Source of the DNA: Aquipseudomonas alcaligenes
GTDB taxonomy: Bacteria; Pseudomonadota; Gammaproteobacteria; Pseudomonadales; Pseudomonadaceae
DNA length: 64,000 bases
Direction: 5' to 3'
NCBI RefSeq assembly: GCF_900156545.1
Contig: NZ_FTNW01000003.1
Span: forward strand, 620,001 to 684,000
Shown piece by piece: positions 1 through 9,104 of this stretch; positions within the stretch are counted from its first letter, which is position 1; each line of letters begins with the position of its first letter. The notes under the pieces are model-generated. The model was not told the origin of the DNA, searched no databases, and saw only the letters and a program-made list of their open reading frames with translations. The position numbers and the translations under genes are program-made.

Positions 1-891
1 GCGGCGACCGAGCAGGGCGTTGGGATGGTTGGTGCAATCGCCGGCGGCGTAGATGTGCGGGTCGCTGGTCTGCGCGTGTTCGTCGACCAGGATGCCGTTG
101 TCCACTTGCAGCCCGGCCTCGGCGGCCAGCTCGGTGTTGGCCAGCAGGCCGATGCCGACCACCACCAGGTCGGCCGCCAGGCGGCTGCCGTCGGCGCAGA
201 GCACCGCCGTGACCGCATCGCCCGTTACTTCCAGGTCGGCCACCTGCACGCCGGTACGGATATCCACCCCGGCCTCGCGGTGCTTGCGCTCGTAGTAGGC
301 TGACAGCTCGGCAGCAGTAACCCGCTGCAGCACCCGTGGCAGGGCTTCCAGCACGGTGACCTGCAGGCCTTGGGCGACGGCCGAGGCCGCCACCTCCAGG
401 CCGATGTAGCCGCCACCGACGATGGCCAGGCGTTTGCCCGCTGCCAGCTGGGCACGGATCTGCTCCACATCATCCAGGGTGCGCAGGTAGTGGAAGTTGG
501 CGCAGCGCTCGGCGACTGCGGCATTCGGCACGCTCAGTGGACGCGGGCGGCCGCCGGTGGCGATGGCCAGCCTGTCGTAGCTCAGCTGTGCGCCATCGGC
601 CAGCTCCAGGCGCTGGCTGGCGCGGTCGATGTGCACTACCCGCACGCCCGGCATGAACTCGACGTTGGCCCGCTCATAGGCGGCCAGCGGGCGTATTGCC
701 AGGCTGCTCTTCTCCACGCTGCCGGTCAGGTAGGCCTTGGACAGCGGCGGGCGGTGGTAGGGCAGGTGGGCTTCCTCGCCGAGCAGCAGGATACGGCCCT
801 CCCAGCCCTCGTTGCGCAGGGCAACGGCCAGTTCGCCGCCGGCATGGCCGGCACCGATGATGATGGCGGTGGAGGAAGCTGCGTCTGTCAT
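1..891 (-). CDS. NAD(P)H-dependent ferredoxin/rubredoxin reductase-like flavoprotein (3' end cut by window edge)
   Basis: The reading frame opens at an ATG whose complement is at 889-891 and stays open for 297 codons to the window edge, so the C-terminus is missing. An N-terminal FAD Rossmann motif (IIIGAGHAGGE, residues 10-20), a central NAD(P) Rossmann motif (IVGGGYIGLEVA, about residue 152) and the second FAD motif IYAAGDCT (about residue 278) occur in the order typical of the BphA4/ThcD/AlkT family. Such enzymes pass electrons from NAD(P)H to a small ferredoxin or rubredoxin that feeds an oxygenase. No partner ferredoxin is visible here; it may lie to the left. Confidence 0.85.
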   Translation of the reverse strand, partial: MTDAASSTAIIIGAGHAGGELAVALRNEGWEGRILLLGEEAHLPYHRPPLSKAYLTGSVEKSSLAIRPLAAYERANVEFMPGVRVVHIDRASQRLELADGAQLSYDRLAIATGGRPRPLSVPNAAVAERCANFHYLRTLDDVEQIRAQLAAGKRLAIVGGGYIGLEVAASAVAQGLQVTVLEALPRVLQRVTAAELSAYYERKHREAGVDIRTGVQVADLEVTGDAVTAVLCADGSRLAADLVVVGIGLLANTELAAEAGLQVDNGILVDEHAQTSDPHIYAAGDCTNHPNALLGRR

Positions 892-985
892 GATGGCCTC
901 GGGAAGAAGAAAAATCGCTCAGTAGTGTATGCATCCGCGCCGGGCAAGTCCCGGCCGAAGATGCCAAACGTCATGCCGCAGGCGT

Positions 986-2323
986 TCAGCGCAGCAGGTG
1001 CACGGCCAGACCGACCAGCGCGCAGCCGAGCAGCACCTGAATCACCCCGCGCTTGAACTGGAACAGGGCCACTGCCGCCCCCAGTGCGATCAGGGCCGAA
1101 GGCCAGTCGAAACTGCCGGAAAAGCCCTGTGGCCAGAGCACGTGATAACCGAAGAACAACGCCAGGTTGAGGATGACCCCGACCACGGCGGCGGTGATGG
1201 CGGTCAGCGGCGCGGTGAACTTCAGCTCGTTGTGGGTCGACTCCACCAGCGGCCCGCCAGCGAGGATGAACAGGAACGACGGCAGGAAGGTGAACCAGGT
1301 GACCAGGCAGGCGGCCAGGGCGCCACTGGCGAAGGCCGAGTCACCGCCGAACACCGGCTGCACATAGGCGCCGACGAAGGCGACGAAGGCCACCACCATG
1401 ATCAGCGGTCCCGGCGTGGTCTCGCCCAGGGCCAGGCCATCGATCATCTGTGTCGGAGTCAGCCAGCCATAGTGGCCGACCGCGCCCTGGTAGACATAGG
1501 GCAGTACCGCGTAGGCGCCGCCGAACGTCAGCAGGGCGGCCTTGGTGAAGAACCAGCCCATCTGGGTCAGCGTGCCGTGCCAGCCGAACAGCGCGGTCAG
1601 CAGGCCCATCGGCAGCAGCCACAGGATGGCGCCAGCCAGCGCCAGCAGGAGCAGGCGTGGCCAACGGAAGCGCGCGTGCTCGGGAGGCGGGGTGTGGTCG
1701 TCGATCAGCGCTGGGCCGTAGGCGCGGTTGCTGGTGGTATGGCCGCCACCCAGGCTGAAGTGCTGAGGGGCCAGACGTCCACCGAAGTAGCCGATCACCG
1801 CAGCGCCCAGCACGATCAGCGGAAAGGGCAGGTTGAGGGCGAAGATGGCCACGAACGATGCGCCGGCGATTGCCCACAGCCAGTTGTTTTTCAACGCCCG
1901 TGAGCCAATGCGATGGGCCGCCTGCAGGACAATCGCCGTCACCGCCGGCTTGATGCCATAGAAGATACCGGCCACCAGGGGGACGTCGCCGAAAGCGATG
2001 TAAACCCAGGACAGGACGATCAGGATCAGCAGCGAAGGCAGCACGAACAGTGCGCCGGCGATGATGCCGCCCCAGCTGCGGTGCAGCAGCCAGCCGATAT
2101 AGGTGGCCAGTTGCTGGGCCTCAGGGCCGGGCAGCAGCATGCAGTAGTTGAGGGCGTGCAGGAAGCGCCGCTCGGAAATCCAGCGGCGCCGCTCGACCAG
2201 TTCCTGATGCATGATCGCGATCTGCCCAGCCGGCCCACCAAAGCTGATGAAGCCCAGCTTGAGCCAGAAGCGAAAGGCCTCCTTCAGGCTGACACTGGCA
2301 GGCGGCGCGTGGTCTGCTGGCAT
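986..2323 (-). CDS. chrA: Chromate efflux transporter, ChrA family (long, two-domain form)
   Basis: The 445-aa membrane protein has two CHR half-domains. The first carries the FGGPAGQIAIMHQELV signature near the N-terminus and the N-Y-C-M-L-LPGPEA segment. The second repeats the pattern as FGGAYAVLPYVYQ and GETTPGPLIMV. ChrA family members expel chromate across the inner membrane. The frame is open further upstream, but the ATG at 2321-2323 is preferred because AAGGAA lies 9-12 nt before it and the extra N-terminal residues are low-complexity. It is divergent from the diguanylate cyclase at 2485. No ChrB-like regulator is nearby. Confidence 0.9.
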   Translation of the reverse strand: MPADHAPPASVSLKEAFRFWLKLGFISFGGPAGQIAIMHQELVERRRWISERRFLHALNYCMLLPGPEAQQLATYIGWLLHRSWGGIIAGALFVLPSLLILIVLSWVYIAFGDVPLVAGIFYGIKPAVTAIVLQAAHRIGSRALKNNWLWAIAGASFVAIFALNLPFPLIVLGAAVIGYFGGRLAPQHFSLGGGHTTSNRAYGPALIDDHTPPPEHARFRWPRLLLLALAGAILWLLPMGLLTALFGWHGTLTQMGWFFTKAALLTFGGAYAVLPYVYQGAVGHYGWLTPTQMIDGLALGETTPGPLIMVVAFVAFVGAYVQPVFGGDSAFASGALAACLVTWFTFLPSFLFILAGGPLVESTHNELKFTAPLTAITAAVVGVILNLALFFGYHVLWPQGFSGSFDWPSALIALGAAVALFQFKRGVIQVLLGCALVGLAVHLLR

Positions 2324-2484
2324 GGGCTTGAATTCCTTGCTGGTACGGGACGGTTTTTGTGCAGGTGGCGGCATTATGGCGGCGAGATATTGCATCAAAT
2401 TGGCGGCGGGTGGGCCTCTGGATTGACCCTGGCGGTGCTTTTCTATATCTGGGACATGGGCGACAGCGTGGGTAGCGGCGTTTG

Positions 2485-4071
2485 ATGAGCAATGGCAGCA
2501 GCAATACGGGCGGCAGCCGGGGGCGTTGGTGGCAGAAGCCGGGCGTAGTGCCGCTGGCGCGGACCTTCGTGGTGCTGGTCTGCGTGTCGCTGCTGGTCAT
2601 CGACGGCTGGTTGATGTGGACGGCGCGCCAGGTCCAGCTGCGAGATGCGGAAATCGAGACGTCCAACCTGGCTTCCGCGCTGGCGCGCCAGGCCAGCGAC
2701 TCGCTGAGAAAAGCCGATACCGTCCTGCTCGATCTGGTCGAGCGCCTGCAGACCGATGGTCGTCAGCCCGCTCAGCTGCAGCGCCTGGCGCAGCTGATGC
2801 GCCTGCATGTCTACGAGTTGGGCGAACTGCATGGTTTGTTTGCCTATGACCGCGATGGTCGCTGGCTGGTCAATTCCTTTGGCGAGCTGCCGCCAGGGGC
2901 CAACAACGCCGATCGCGAGTATTTCATCTATCACCGCGATCACCCCGATGACCACGGTTCCCGCGTCGGTCGGCCGATCCGCAGTCGTCTCACGGGTGAC
3001 TGGATCATCCCGCTGTCGCGACGCCTGGAGGATGCTCAAGGCCATTTCGCCGGGGTGGCCCTGGCGACGCTATCCATCGACTATTTCCGCCAGTTCTATG
3101 CCACCTTCGACATCCGCCAGCAGGGCACCATCAACCTGGTGCTGAACGATGGCACCCTGGTCCTGCACAGCCCGTTTCGTGAGTCGATGATCGGTATGGA
3201 CGTGGCGCACGGCCCCATCTTCAGCAGCCTGCTGCCGCAGAGCCCAACCGGGACCGTCATGCTGCCGTCGATTTACGATGGTGTGGTGCGGCTCTACAGC
3301 TACCGGCAGATCCAGGATTACCCGCTGGTCGTGATTGCCTCGCTGGCCAAGGACGACATCTTCGCCGATTGGCGCGAAGACGCCCTGCGCCAGGCCTTGA
3401 TCGTGGGTTTGCTGATGGCCCTGCTCGGGCTGTTCGGTTTTTACCTGCTGCGCCTCATTCGGCAGGCACAGCACACCCAGGTGGAACTCATCGCCACTCG
3501 TGATGCCCTGCGGGCCTTCAATCAGCGCCTGGAGCAACAGGCGCTGGAAGACGAACTCACACGTCTGGCCAACCGTCGTCGCTTCATTCGTGCGTTGAGC
3601 GACGAGTTCGCGCGCGCCAATCGCTCGCAGCGGCCACTGGCACTGGTCCTGATCGATGTCGACTACTTCAAGCAGTACAACGACATTTATGGCCATTCTG
3701 CCGGCGACGAATGCCTGCGTCTGGTCGCCGATGTGATTCGCAGTGCCCAGAAGCGGCCGGCCGATCTGGCGGTACGCTACGGCGGCGAGGAGTTTTGTCT
3801 GTTGTTACCCGAGACCGACGGCGAGGGTGCATTGCAGGTTGCCGAGCAGGTGCGCCAGGCGCTGGAGGCGCGCGCCGTGGCCCACGCCGGATCGCCCTGG
3901 CTGCGCCTGAGCCTGAGTGCCGGGGTCCATGTCTATTCGCCGGCAGAGGGCGCCGCACAGGGGCCTGAGACCCTGATTCAGGGGGCCGACAAGGCGCTTT
4001 ACGCGGCCAAGGCCGCCGGTCGCGACCGGGTGATGCTGTACGACGAGAGCATCGCGCAACTGATCGGCTAG
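2485..4071 (+). CDS. Membrane diguanylate cyclase with periplasmic Cache-type sensor
   Basis: The 528-aa protein has an N-terminal membrane segment (about residues 22-42), a roughly 260-residue periplasmic region that reads like a dCache sensor, a second membrane segment (about residues 303-325), and a C-terminal GGDEF domain. The active-site loop is RYGGEEF near residue 433, and an RxxD inhibitory site (RPAD) sits five residues before it, so the enzyme should be active and product-inhibited. It makes cyclic di-GMP in response to an unknown periplasmic ligand. The TTG in frame just before the ATG is not preferred. Its stop codon shares the palindrome CTAG with the stop of the convergent racemase. 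Confidence 0.9.
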   Translation: MSNGSSNTGGSRGRWWQKPGVVPLARTFVVLVCVSLLVIDGWLMWTARQVQLRDAEIETSNLASALARQASDSLRKADTVLLDLVERLQTDGRQPAQLQRLAQLMRLHVYELGELHGLFAYDRDGRWLVNSFGELPPGANNADREYFIYHRDHPDDHGSRVGRPIRSRLTGDWIIPLSRRLEDAQGHFAGVALATLSIDYFRQFYATFDIRQQGTINLVLNDGTLVLHSPFRESMIGMDVAHGPIFSSLLPQSPTGTVMLPSIYDGVVRLYSYRQIQDYPLVVIASLAKDDIFADWREDALRQALIVGLLMALLGLFGFYLLRLIRQAQHTQVELIATRDALRAFNQRLEQQALEDELTRLANRRRFIRALSDEFARANRSQRPLALVLIDVDYFKQYNDIYGHSAGDECLRLVADVIRSAQKRPADLAVRYGGEEFCLLLPETDGEGALQVAEQVRQALEARAVAHAGSPWLRLSLSAGVHVYSPAEGAAQGPETLIQGADKALYAAKAAGRDRVMLYDESIAQLIG

Positions 4072-4760
4072 CTCAGTGCCAGGTCGGCCGCCGCGCGGGC
4101 ATGCAGGCGGCAGGTGTCGAACAGCGGTACCTCGGCATCGCCGGGCTGCACCAGCAGGCTAATCTCGGTGCAGCCGAGAATCACCGCCTGGGCGCCGTTC
4201 GCCACCAGGCGTCCGATCACCTGGCGATAGGCCTGCCGCGAGGCTTCGCTGACCACGCCCCGGCACAGCTCCTCGTAGATCACCCGATGTACTTCGGCGC
4301 GGTCGGGCTCGTCCGGTACCAGCACCTGAATGCCATGACGCTGCTCCAGACGCTCGCGGTAGAAGGGCTGCTCCATGGTGAAACGGGTGCCGAGCAGGCC
4401 GACCCGCTGCAGGTCGGCGGCCTGGATGGCCGCGGCGGTCGGGTCGGCGATATGCAGCAGCGGCAGGTCGCTGGCCACCTCGATGGCATCCGCCACCGTG
4501 TGCATGGTGTTGGTGCAGAGCAGCAGGAAGTCTGCTCCCGCGCTGTCCAGGCGCCTGGCCGCATCGGCCAGCAGCGTGCCGGCGGCGGCCCAGTCGCCCT
4601 GGCGCTGCAGCGCTTCGATCTCGTGGAAGTCCAGGCTGTAGAGCACCAGCCGTGCCGAATGCAGGCCGCCCAGGCGCTCGCGTACCGCTTCGTTGATATG
4701 GCGGTAGTAGGGCAGGGTGGACTCCCAGCTCATGCCACCGAGCAGGCCTATGGTCTTCAT
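4068..4760 (-). CDS. Aspartate/glutamate racemase family protein
   Basis: The 230-aa protein begins MKTIGLLGGMSWEST and carries the two catalytic cysteines of the family, Cys82 in LCTNTMH and Cys197 in LGCTEI. Members of this YgeA-like group racemise or isomerise amino acids without PLP, using the two cysteines as paired acid/base. The substrate cannot be told from sequence. The open frame extends far upstream, but the ATG at 4758-4760 is chosen because AAGGAA lies just before it and the family's N-terminal Rossmann strand starts there. It ends tail-to-tail with the preceding cyclase gene. Confidence 0.88.
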   Translation of the reverse strand: MKTIGLLGGMSWESTLPYYRHINEAVRERLGGLHSARLVLYSLDFHEIEALQRQGDWAAAGTLLADAARRLDSAGADFLLLCTNTMHTVADAIEVASDLPLLHIADPTAAAIQAADLQRVGLLGTRFTMEQPFYRERLEQRHGIQVLVPDEPDRAEVHRVIYEELCRGVVSEASRQAYRQVIGRLVANGAQAVILGCTEISLLVQPGDAEVPLFDTCRLHARAAADLALS

Positions 4761-4913
4761 CGCGAGTTCCTTGTGGTATCGGTTGTCGATCATGCGCCGC
4801 TGGTGGGGGGCCCGACAGTGACAGCCAGGCGTGGATCGACCCCAACAGATGACCGGAGCGGCGTTTTTGCGCCGACTGCGGAATAATGCGCTGCCCTTTT
4901 GTCGAGCCCCGCC

Positions 4914-5798
4914 ATGTCGTCGCGCCCCCTGCACGTTCGCCCCAGTTTCCTGCACCTGCCGCCCGGCGACTGGGCAACCGTGCTCGACTGCCTGTGCGCG
5001 CGCTTCCCGCAGATCTCCCGGCAAATCTGGCTGCAGCGCATGGCCCGTGGCCTGGTGCTGGACGACCGCGACCAGCCGCTGGGCCCGGATGCCCCTTATC
5101 GCGAGGCGCTGCGCGTGCAGTACTTCCGCGAGATCGAGAACGAGCGGCTGATTCCATTCCAGGCGCAGATCCTCTATCAGGACGCGCACCTGCTAGTGGC
5201 CGACAAGCCGCACTTCCTGCCGGTCATGCCGGCTGGCGACTACGCCGAGGAGACCCTGCTCACCCGCCTGGTGCGCGAGACCGGCAATCCGCACCTGGCA
5301 CCGCTGCACCGCATCGACCGGCACACTGCCGGGCTGGTGCTGTTCTCCACCACGCCGGCCAGCCGCGGCGCCTACCAGGCGCTGTTCCGCGAACGGCGCA
5401 TCGACAAGCGCTACCAGGCCATTGCCCCGGCACTGCCGCAATACGACTTCCCGCTGCGTCGGCACAGCCGCCTGGAGAAGGGCGAGCCGTTCTTCCGTAT
5501 GCGCGAGGTGGCGGGCGAGCCGAACAGCGAGACCCTGCTGGAAGTGCTGGAGCGCCAAGGCGAACAGTGGCGCTATCGGCTGTTCCCGGTTACCGGCAAA
5601 CAGCACCAGCTGCGCGTGCACATGGCCGCCCTGGGTGCACCGATCGCCAACGACACCTTCTACCCCGATCTGGTCGATGAGAAGGGCGTGGACGATTTCA
5701 GCCGGCCGCTCAAGCTGCTGGCCCACAGCCTGGCCTTCAGCGACCCGCTGAATGGCGAGACGCGCCGTTTCGAGAGCTGCATCGAACTCGACTGGTAG
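4914..5798 (+). CDS. RluA-family RNA pseudouridine synthase
   Basis: The 294-aa protein contains the family signature HRIDRHTAGL with the catalytic Asp at residue 135, preceded by the substrate-binding segment VADKPHFLPVMP. The C-terminal RLFPVTGKQHQLRVHMA block is also typical. It converts a specific uridine in rRNA or tRNA to pseudouridine; which site cannot be assigned. The N-terminal 70 residues resemble a reduced S4-like region. An upstream in-frame TTG exists, but the ATG at 4914 fits the family start better. It lies between two minus-strand genes and is probably monocistronic. Confidence 0.88.
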   Translation: MSSRPLHVRPSFLHLPPGDWATVLDCLCARFPQISRQIWLQRMARGLVLDDRDQPLGPDAPYREALRVQYFREIENERLIPFQAQILYQDAHLLVADKPHFLPVMPAGDYAEETLLTRLVRETGNPHLAPLHRIDRHTAGLVLFSTTPASRGAYQALFRERRIDKRYQAIAPALPQYDFPLRRHSRLEKGEPFFRMREVAGEPNSETLLEVLERQGEQWRYRLFPVTGKQHQLRVHMAALGAPIANDTFYPDLVDEKGVDDFSRPLKLLAHSLAFSDPLNGETRRFESCIELDW

Positions 5799-5802
5799 CG
5801 CT

Positions 5803-6708
5803 TCAGACGGCGCCGCGCAGACGCGCCAGGTCGCGTACCGGCGGCTCGCCGAACAGGCGACTGTATTCGCGGCTGAACTGCGACGGGCTCTCGTAGCCGA
5901 CCCGGTAGCCGGCGCTCGACACATCCAGGTTCTCGCACAGCATCAGCCGCCGCGCTTCCTGCAGGCGCAGCTGCTTCTGGTACTGCAGCGGGCTCATGGC
6001 GGTTACAGCTTTGAAGCGGTGGTGCAGGGTGGACGTGCTCAGGTTGGCCACGCGTGCCAGCTCGTCGATACGCAGCGGCTCGTCGTAGTGGCGGTTCAGC
6101 CACTCGATGGCGCGGTTGACTCGGTGGGCCTGGCTGTCTGCCGTGGCGATGTCGCGCAGCAGCTGGCCCTGCGGGCTGCACAGCAGGCGGTAGAGGATCT
6201 CGCGGCGCACCAGTGGAGCGAGCATGGCGATGTCGCGTGGCGTGGTGAGCAGCCGCAGCAGGCGTAGCACCGCATCCAGCAGCGACGTGTCCAGCGGGTC
6301 GACATGCAGGCCGCGACCACTGCTGCGACTGGGCAGGCCGATGGGACCAGCGCTGGCGATCAGTTCGCCCAGCTCGGCAGGGTCGATGTCCAGGCGCATG
6401 CCCAGGTAGGGCTCGTCGACCGTGGCTTCGGTCACTTCGCCAGTGACCGGCAAGGTCACTGCGGCCACCAGGTAATGCAGTGGGTCGTAGCAATAGCGCT
6501 CGTCTTCCAGGCACACCACCTTCTGCCCCTGTGCGGTCACGCACAGGGCGGGTCGATACAGGGTGTGGGTGATGGGCGAGGGCTTGCTGGCACGGAAGAG
6601 CACCAGGTTGGCAATGGCGGTGTCGTGCGTGCCGTCCGCTCCGGCGAAACGGGCGATCAGCTCGGCCAGCTGCAGGCGCTGGCTATGCATGGCGTTGGCG
6701 TCTGGCAT
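5803..6708 (-). CDS. AraC-family transcriptional regulator with AraC_N domain
   Basis: The 301-aa protein has an N-terminal AraC_N-type cupin-like domain (LYRPALCVTAQGQKVV followed by the YLVAAVTLPVTGEV strand) and a C-terminal pair of helix-turn-helix motifs. The second of these includes the conserved GYESPSQFSREYSRLFGEPP. Regulators with this layout often control adjacent dehydrogenase or efflux genes in Pseudomonas. The start at 6708 is supported by AAGGAA about 8 nt upstream. It follows the solute-binding protein gene in the same direction with a 121-bp gap. The target is unknown. Confidence 0.9.
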   Translation of the reverse strand: MPDANAMHSQRLQLAELIARFAGADGTHDTAIANLVLFRASKPSPITHTLYRPALCVTAQGQKVVCLEDERYCYDPLHYLVAAVTLPVTGEVTEATVDEPYLGMRLDIDPAELGELIASAGPIGLPSRSSGRGLHVDPLDTSLLDAVLRLLRLLTTPRDIAMLAPLVRREILYRLLCSPQGQLLRDIATADSQAHRVNRAIEWLNRHYDEPLRIDELARVANLSTSTLHHRFKAVTAMSPLQYQKQLRLQEARRLMLCENLDVSSAGYRVGYESPSQFSREYSRLFGEPPVRDLARLRGAV

Positions 6709-6829
6709 GGGGAATTCCTTGGCGAGTGTGGCAGCTTACCTGGCCGGCTCTCCCGGCTGCCCGCGGCTGGATCGATCTTGGCAGGAATAGGCAAGTGCGC
6801 GGCAGTATCGTGCAGATCGCCCGGCCGGC

Positions 6830-7570
6830 TCAGTGGGCGTAGCGGTCGTACAGTTGCTGGTAACGGCCATCGCGATTCAGCTGCGCCAGGGCTGCCCGCC
6901 AGCGAGCCACCTCGGCAGCCGGCGTATCCAGTGACAGTGCGATGTAGCCGTGGTCCTGCCCAAGCGATACGGCGCTGGGCGCCACCTCGTCGATGCCCAC
7001 GTCGGCCTCTGCCAGTATGTTCGGCAGGTCGCGGTCGGCCGAGGCCACCAGTAGCACGCGGCCGGCGGCGAGCATGCGGAAGCAGCCGGCATAGGAGTTG
7101 GCGCGGCGCAGCTGGGTGAACTGGTGTTCGACAAACAGGCTGTCATGGGAGCTGCCGTTGAGCACGCAGACCGGCATATCGGTGGCTTCGGCCAGGCTGC
7201 GGACACCGGTGGGGCGCACACTCAATTCATACAGGTAGTCATTTTCCTGCAGGGTCGGGCCGACCCAGTGCACCAGATGCTCGCGTTCTTCGGTGCGGCT
7301 GAGGTTGAAGAGCACCACATGGGCGCGCGACTGGACCAGTTTGAGGCCTCGTGCCAGCGGTACTTCGACGATGTTCTGTGGCTGTCCGAGTTCGCCGAGC
7401 ACGGTGCGCACCAGTTCAAGGTAAAAGGCGCGCTTGCCGCCGTGCGCAAGCCCGCGCAAATCGCCGTCGACGCTGCTGGCCTGGTTGCCGAGGCTGTGGG
7501 TGTAGACCTGCCAGTCCGCAGCGGTAGCTGGCGGCGTGGCAAGCAGCAAGGCGAGCAGCAAGGGTCTCAA
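6830..7570 (-). CDS. Periplasmic substrate-binding protein, SBP_bac_3/PBPb type
   Basis: A hydrophobic signal peptide (LLLALLLATPPATAAD) precedes a roughly 225-aa domain resembling solitary PBPb periplasmic proteins (RGLKLVQSRAHVVLFNLSRTEER, then GYIALSLDTPAAEV, and the C-terminal LNRDGRYQQLYDRYAH). Proteins of this sort in Pseudomonas bind amino-acid-like solutes but usually have no transporter nearby, as here. No ATG fits. A TTG at 7568-7570 directly before the signal peptide is the best start, giving 246 aa; this choice is uncertain. The frame stays open upstream, but those residues look non-coding. Confidence 0.75.
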   Translation of the reverse strand: MRPLLLALLLATPPATAADWQVYTHSLGNQASSVDGDLRGLAHGGKRAFYLELVRTVLGELGQPQNIVEVPLARGLKLVQSRAHVVLFNLSRTEEREHLVHWVGPTLQENDYLYELSVRPTGVRSLAEATDMPVCVLNGSSHDSLFVEHQFTQLRRANSYAGCFRMLAAGRVLLVASADRDLPNILAEADVGIDEVAPSAVSLGQDHGYIALSLDTPAAEVARWRAALAQLNRDGRYQQLYDRYAH

Positions 7571-7730
7571 AGGTGGTCTCGGCAGATTTGGGCGAGGTGG
7601 CAGATTGCAATGTTCGGGCCGACTGCGCAACGTGGTCGGCAGAATCAGGCAAATGCTTGGCAGTATTCGCCTAACCCTCGGGCTTCGCGCGGCTGCAGTC
7701 TGGGTGCGTAGGGCAGACGGGAGCGAAGCG

Positions 7731-8039
7731 ATGCCACAAGCGATAGTCGGCCTGGTGAGCTGCCAGGCGAGGCGAAACCAGGCAGCGACGCTGGAGCAGC
7801 GCCTGGTTGAACTGCAGCAATGGATGCTCACCGATGCCGCCTGCCAGGGCTGTGAGCTGCTGAGCCAGGGCGAGGTATGGCAGTTGCGTGGCCTCTGGGT
7901 ATCCCGGCAGGCATTGGAGGCCAACCTGCGGTTGCCGCATCTGCAGGAAATGCTTGGTCGCCTGCTGGGAGAGGGACTGGCGCAGCGTCTCGAGATGGGT
8001 GAGGAGGCGTCCGGCCTCAGCCACAGCTCAGGCGGATGA
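7731..8039 (+). CDS. Antibiotic biosynthesis monooxygenase (ABM)-like small protein
   Basis: The 102-aa protein starts at an ATG with GGGAG 6-10 nt upstream. The pattern, an N-terminal strand (AIVGLVSCQAR), a helix (QAATLEQRLVELQQWML), a central cysteine-containing strand (GCELLSQ) and a helix beginning LRLPHLQEML, matches the dimeric alpha-beta ABM fold found in quinol monooxygenases. The usual H-x-x-T-P-H motif is reduced to LRLPHLQ. The gene lies alone between minus-strand neighbours and overlaps the I78 lipoprotein gene tail-to-tail by 23 bp. A minus-strand frame over the same bases was judged a shadow. Confidence 0.6.
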   Translation: MPQAIVGLVSCQARRNQAATLEQRLVELQQWMLTDAACQGCELLSQGEVWQLRGLWVSRQALEANLRLPHLQEMLGRLLGEGLAQRLEMGEEASGLSHSSGG

Positions 8040-8322
8040 TGATGTCGTCTTCGTCGATATCGATGTTCAAGCGCTGCGGGTTGTAGTCCATGGTCACCGG
8101 CTGGTTGGGGTGGGTGACCCGTAGCTGAGCAGCGCCGGACTCGGCGCGCGCGCGCTCGGCCAGGTCGGTGGTGATGCGTTCTTCCAGCAGGTACTGCACC
8201 GGCTCGGCGTTGCAGCGGCCGTCGCCCTTGTTCGCTTTGGCGCCGTCCTGCTGCGGGCTGGCGGCGCAGCCGGCGAGCAGGGCGCCGGCCAGTAGGGCGG
8301 GAAGGGGCAGGATTCGGTTCAT
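8017..8322 (-). CDS. Lipoprotein with Inhibitor I78 domain
   Basis: The 101-aa protein has a lipoprotein signal peptide with lipobox LAGC (Cys19). The mature part reads CNAEPVQYLLEERIT, then QPVTMDYNPQRLNIDID and a terminal IIIRLSCG, the layout of peptidase inhibitor family I78 with its two outer cysteines. Family members are small periplasmic or outer-membrane-anchored proteins thought to inhibit serine proteases. It is probably monocistronic and the short leader before the ATG offers a purine-rich ribosome site. Confidence 0.8.
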   Translation of the reverse strand: MNRILPLPALLAGALLAGCAASPQQDGAKANKGDGRCNAEPVQYLLEERITTDLAERARAESGAAQLRVTHPNQPVTMDYNPQRLNIDIDEDDIIIRLSCG

Positions 8323-8391
8323 GGTGGGCGTCCTTGTCTGAAAACAGGGTTCCACCGTGCCACCGTCTGCCCCGTCAGGCAACCGTGGCGA

Positions 8392-8991
8392 TCAGAGTAC
8401 GCGGTAGACCTGGCCGGTCTGCAGGCCCTCGGCGCTCTTGGCGTACGCCAGTGCCACCGTGGCCGCCGGCACCGCCTTGAAGCCGCGGAAGTAGGGGCCG
8501 TAGGCCGGCAGCGATTCTTCCAGCACGGTCGGGCTCACGCCGTTGATGCGCAGGCCGCGTGGCAGTTCGATGGCGGCGGCGCGGACGAAACCGTCCAGCG
8601 CGGCATTCACCGTGCTGACCGCCGCGCCATAGCGGATCGGGTCTTCGCTGAGCACGCCGGAGGTGAGGGTGAAGGAGGCACCGTCATTGGCAAACTCGCG
8701 GCCGATAAGCACCAGGTTGATCTGGCCCATCAACTTATCGTCCAGGCCTACGGCAAACTCCTTGGCGGTGAGCTCCTCCAGTGCGCCGAAGTGAGCGTTG
8801 CCGGCGGCGCTGATCAGTGCGTCGAACGGACCGGTCTGCTCGAACAGGCGGCGGATCGAGGCCGGGTCGGTGATGTTCACCTGCAGTTCGCCGCTGTTGC
8901 GGCCGACGCGGACGATGTCGTGGCGCTCGCGCAGCTCACGGTCGATGGCCTGGCCGATGGTGCCGCTGGCGCCGACGAGGATGATTTTCAT
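8392..8991 (-). CDS. Short-chain dehydrogenase/reductase
   Basis: The 199-aa protein begins MKIILVGASGTIGQAI, an NADP-binding GxxGxxG motif. It has the ISAAGNAHFG segment, a serine in LTSGVLS, and then RYGAAVSTVNAAL where the canonical YxxxK would be, with the Tyr retained but no Lys four residues on. It is shorter than classical SDRs (about 250 aa) and matches a compact atypical subfamily common in proteobacteria. It is divergent from the LysR gene at 9105, and a TTGCC-N9-GGCAA site lies between them, suggesting control by that regulator. Confidence 0.85.
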   Translation of the reverse strand: MKIILVGASGTIGQAIDRELRERHDIVRVGRNSGELQVNITDPASIRRLFEQTGPFDALISAAGNAHFGALEELTAKEFAVGLDDKLMGQINLVLIGREFANDGASFTLTSGVLSEDPIRYGAAVSTVNAALDGFVRAAAIELPRGLRINGVSPTVLEESLPAYGPYFRGFKAVPAATVALAYAKSAEGLQTGQVYRVL

Positions 8992-9041
8992 GCTGAGACT
9001 CCTGAGTGAGGGGGTGTGGAGCCAGCTTAGGCGGGATTGAG

Positions 9042-9060
9042 TTGCCAATAATCCAGGCAA
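9042..9060. promoter_or_regulatory. Candidate LysR-type operator between SDR and LysR genes
   Basis: A perfect inverted repeat TTGCC-N9-GGCAA (19 bp) sits midway in the 113-bp gap between the divergent SDR (start 8991) and LysR (start 9105) genes. LysR regulators commonly bind such T-N11-A dyads between themselves and their target. Binding is inferred. Confidence 0.45.
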
Positions 9061-9104
9061 TGTGAAACCTTTGGTTCTCATATGGAAACAATTAGTGCCG
9101 CGCC

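Noticed and set aside
7671..8024. 117-codon minus-strand frame opposite the ABM-like gene
   Set aside because: Poor start context and no fold-like pattern; the plus-strand frame has GGGAG and ABM-like secondary structure.
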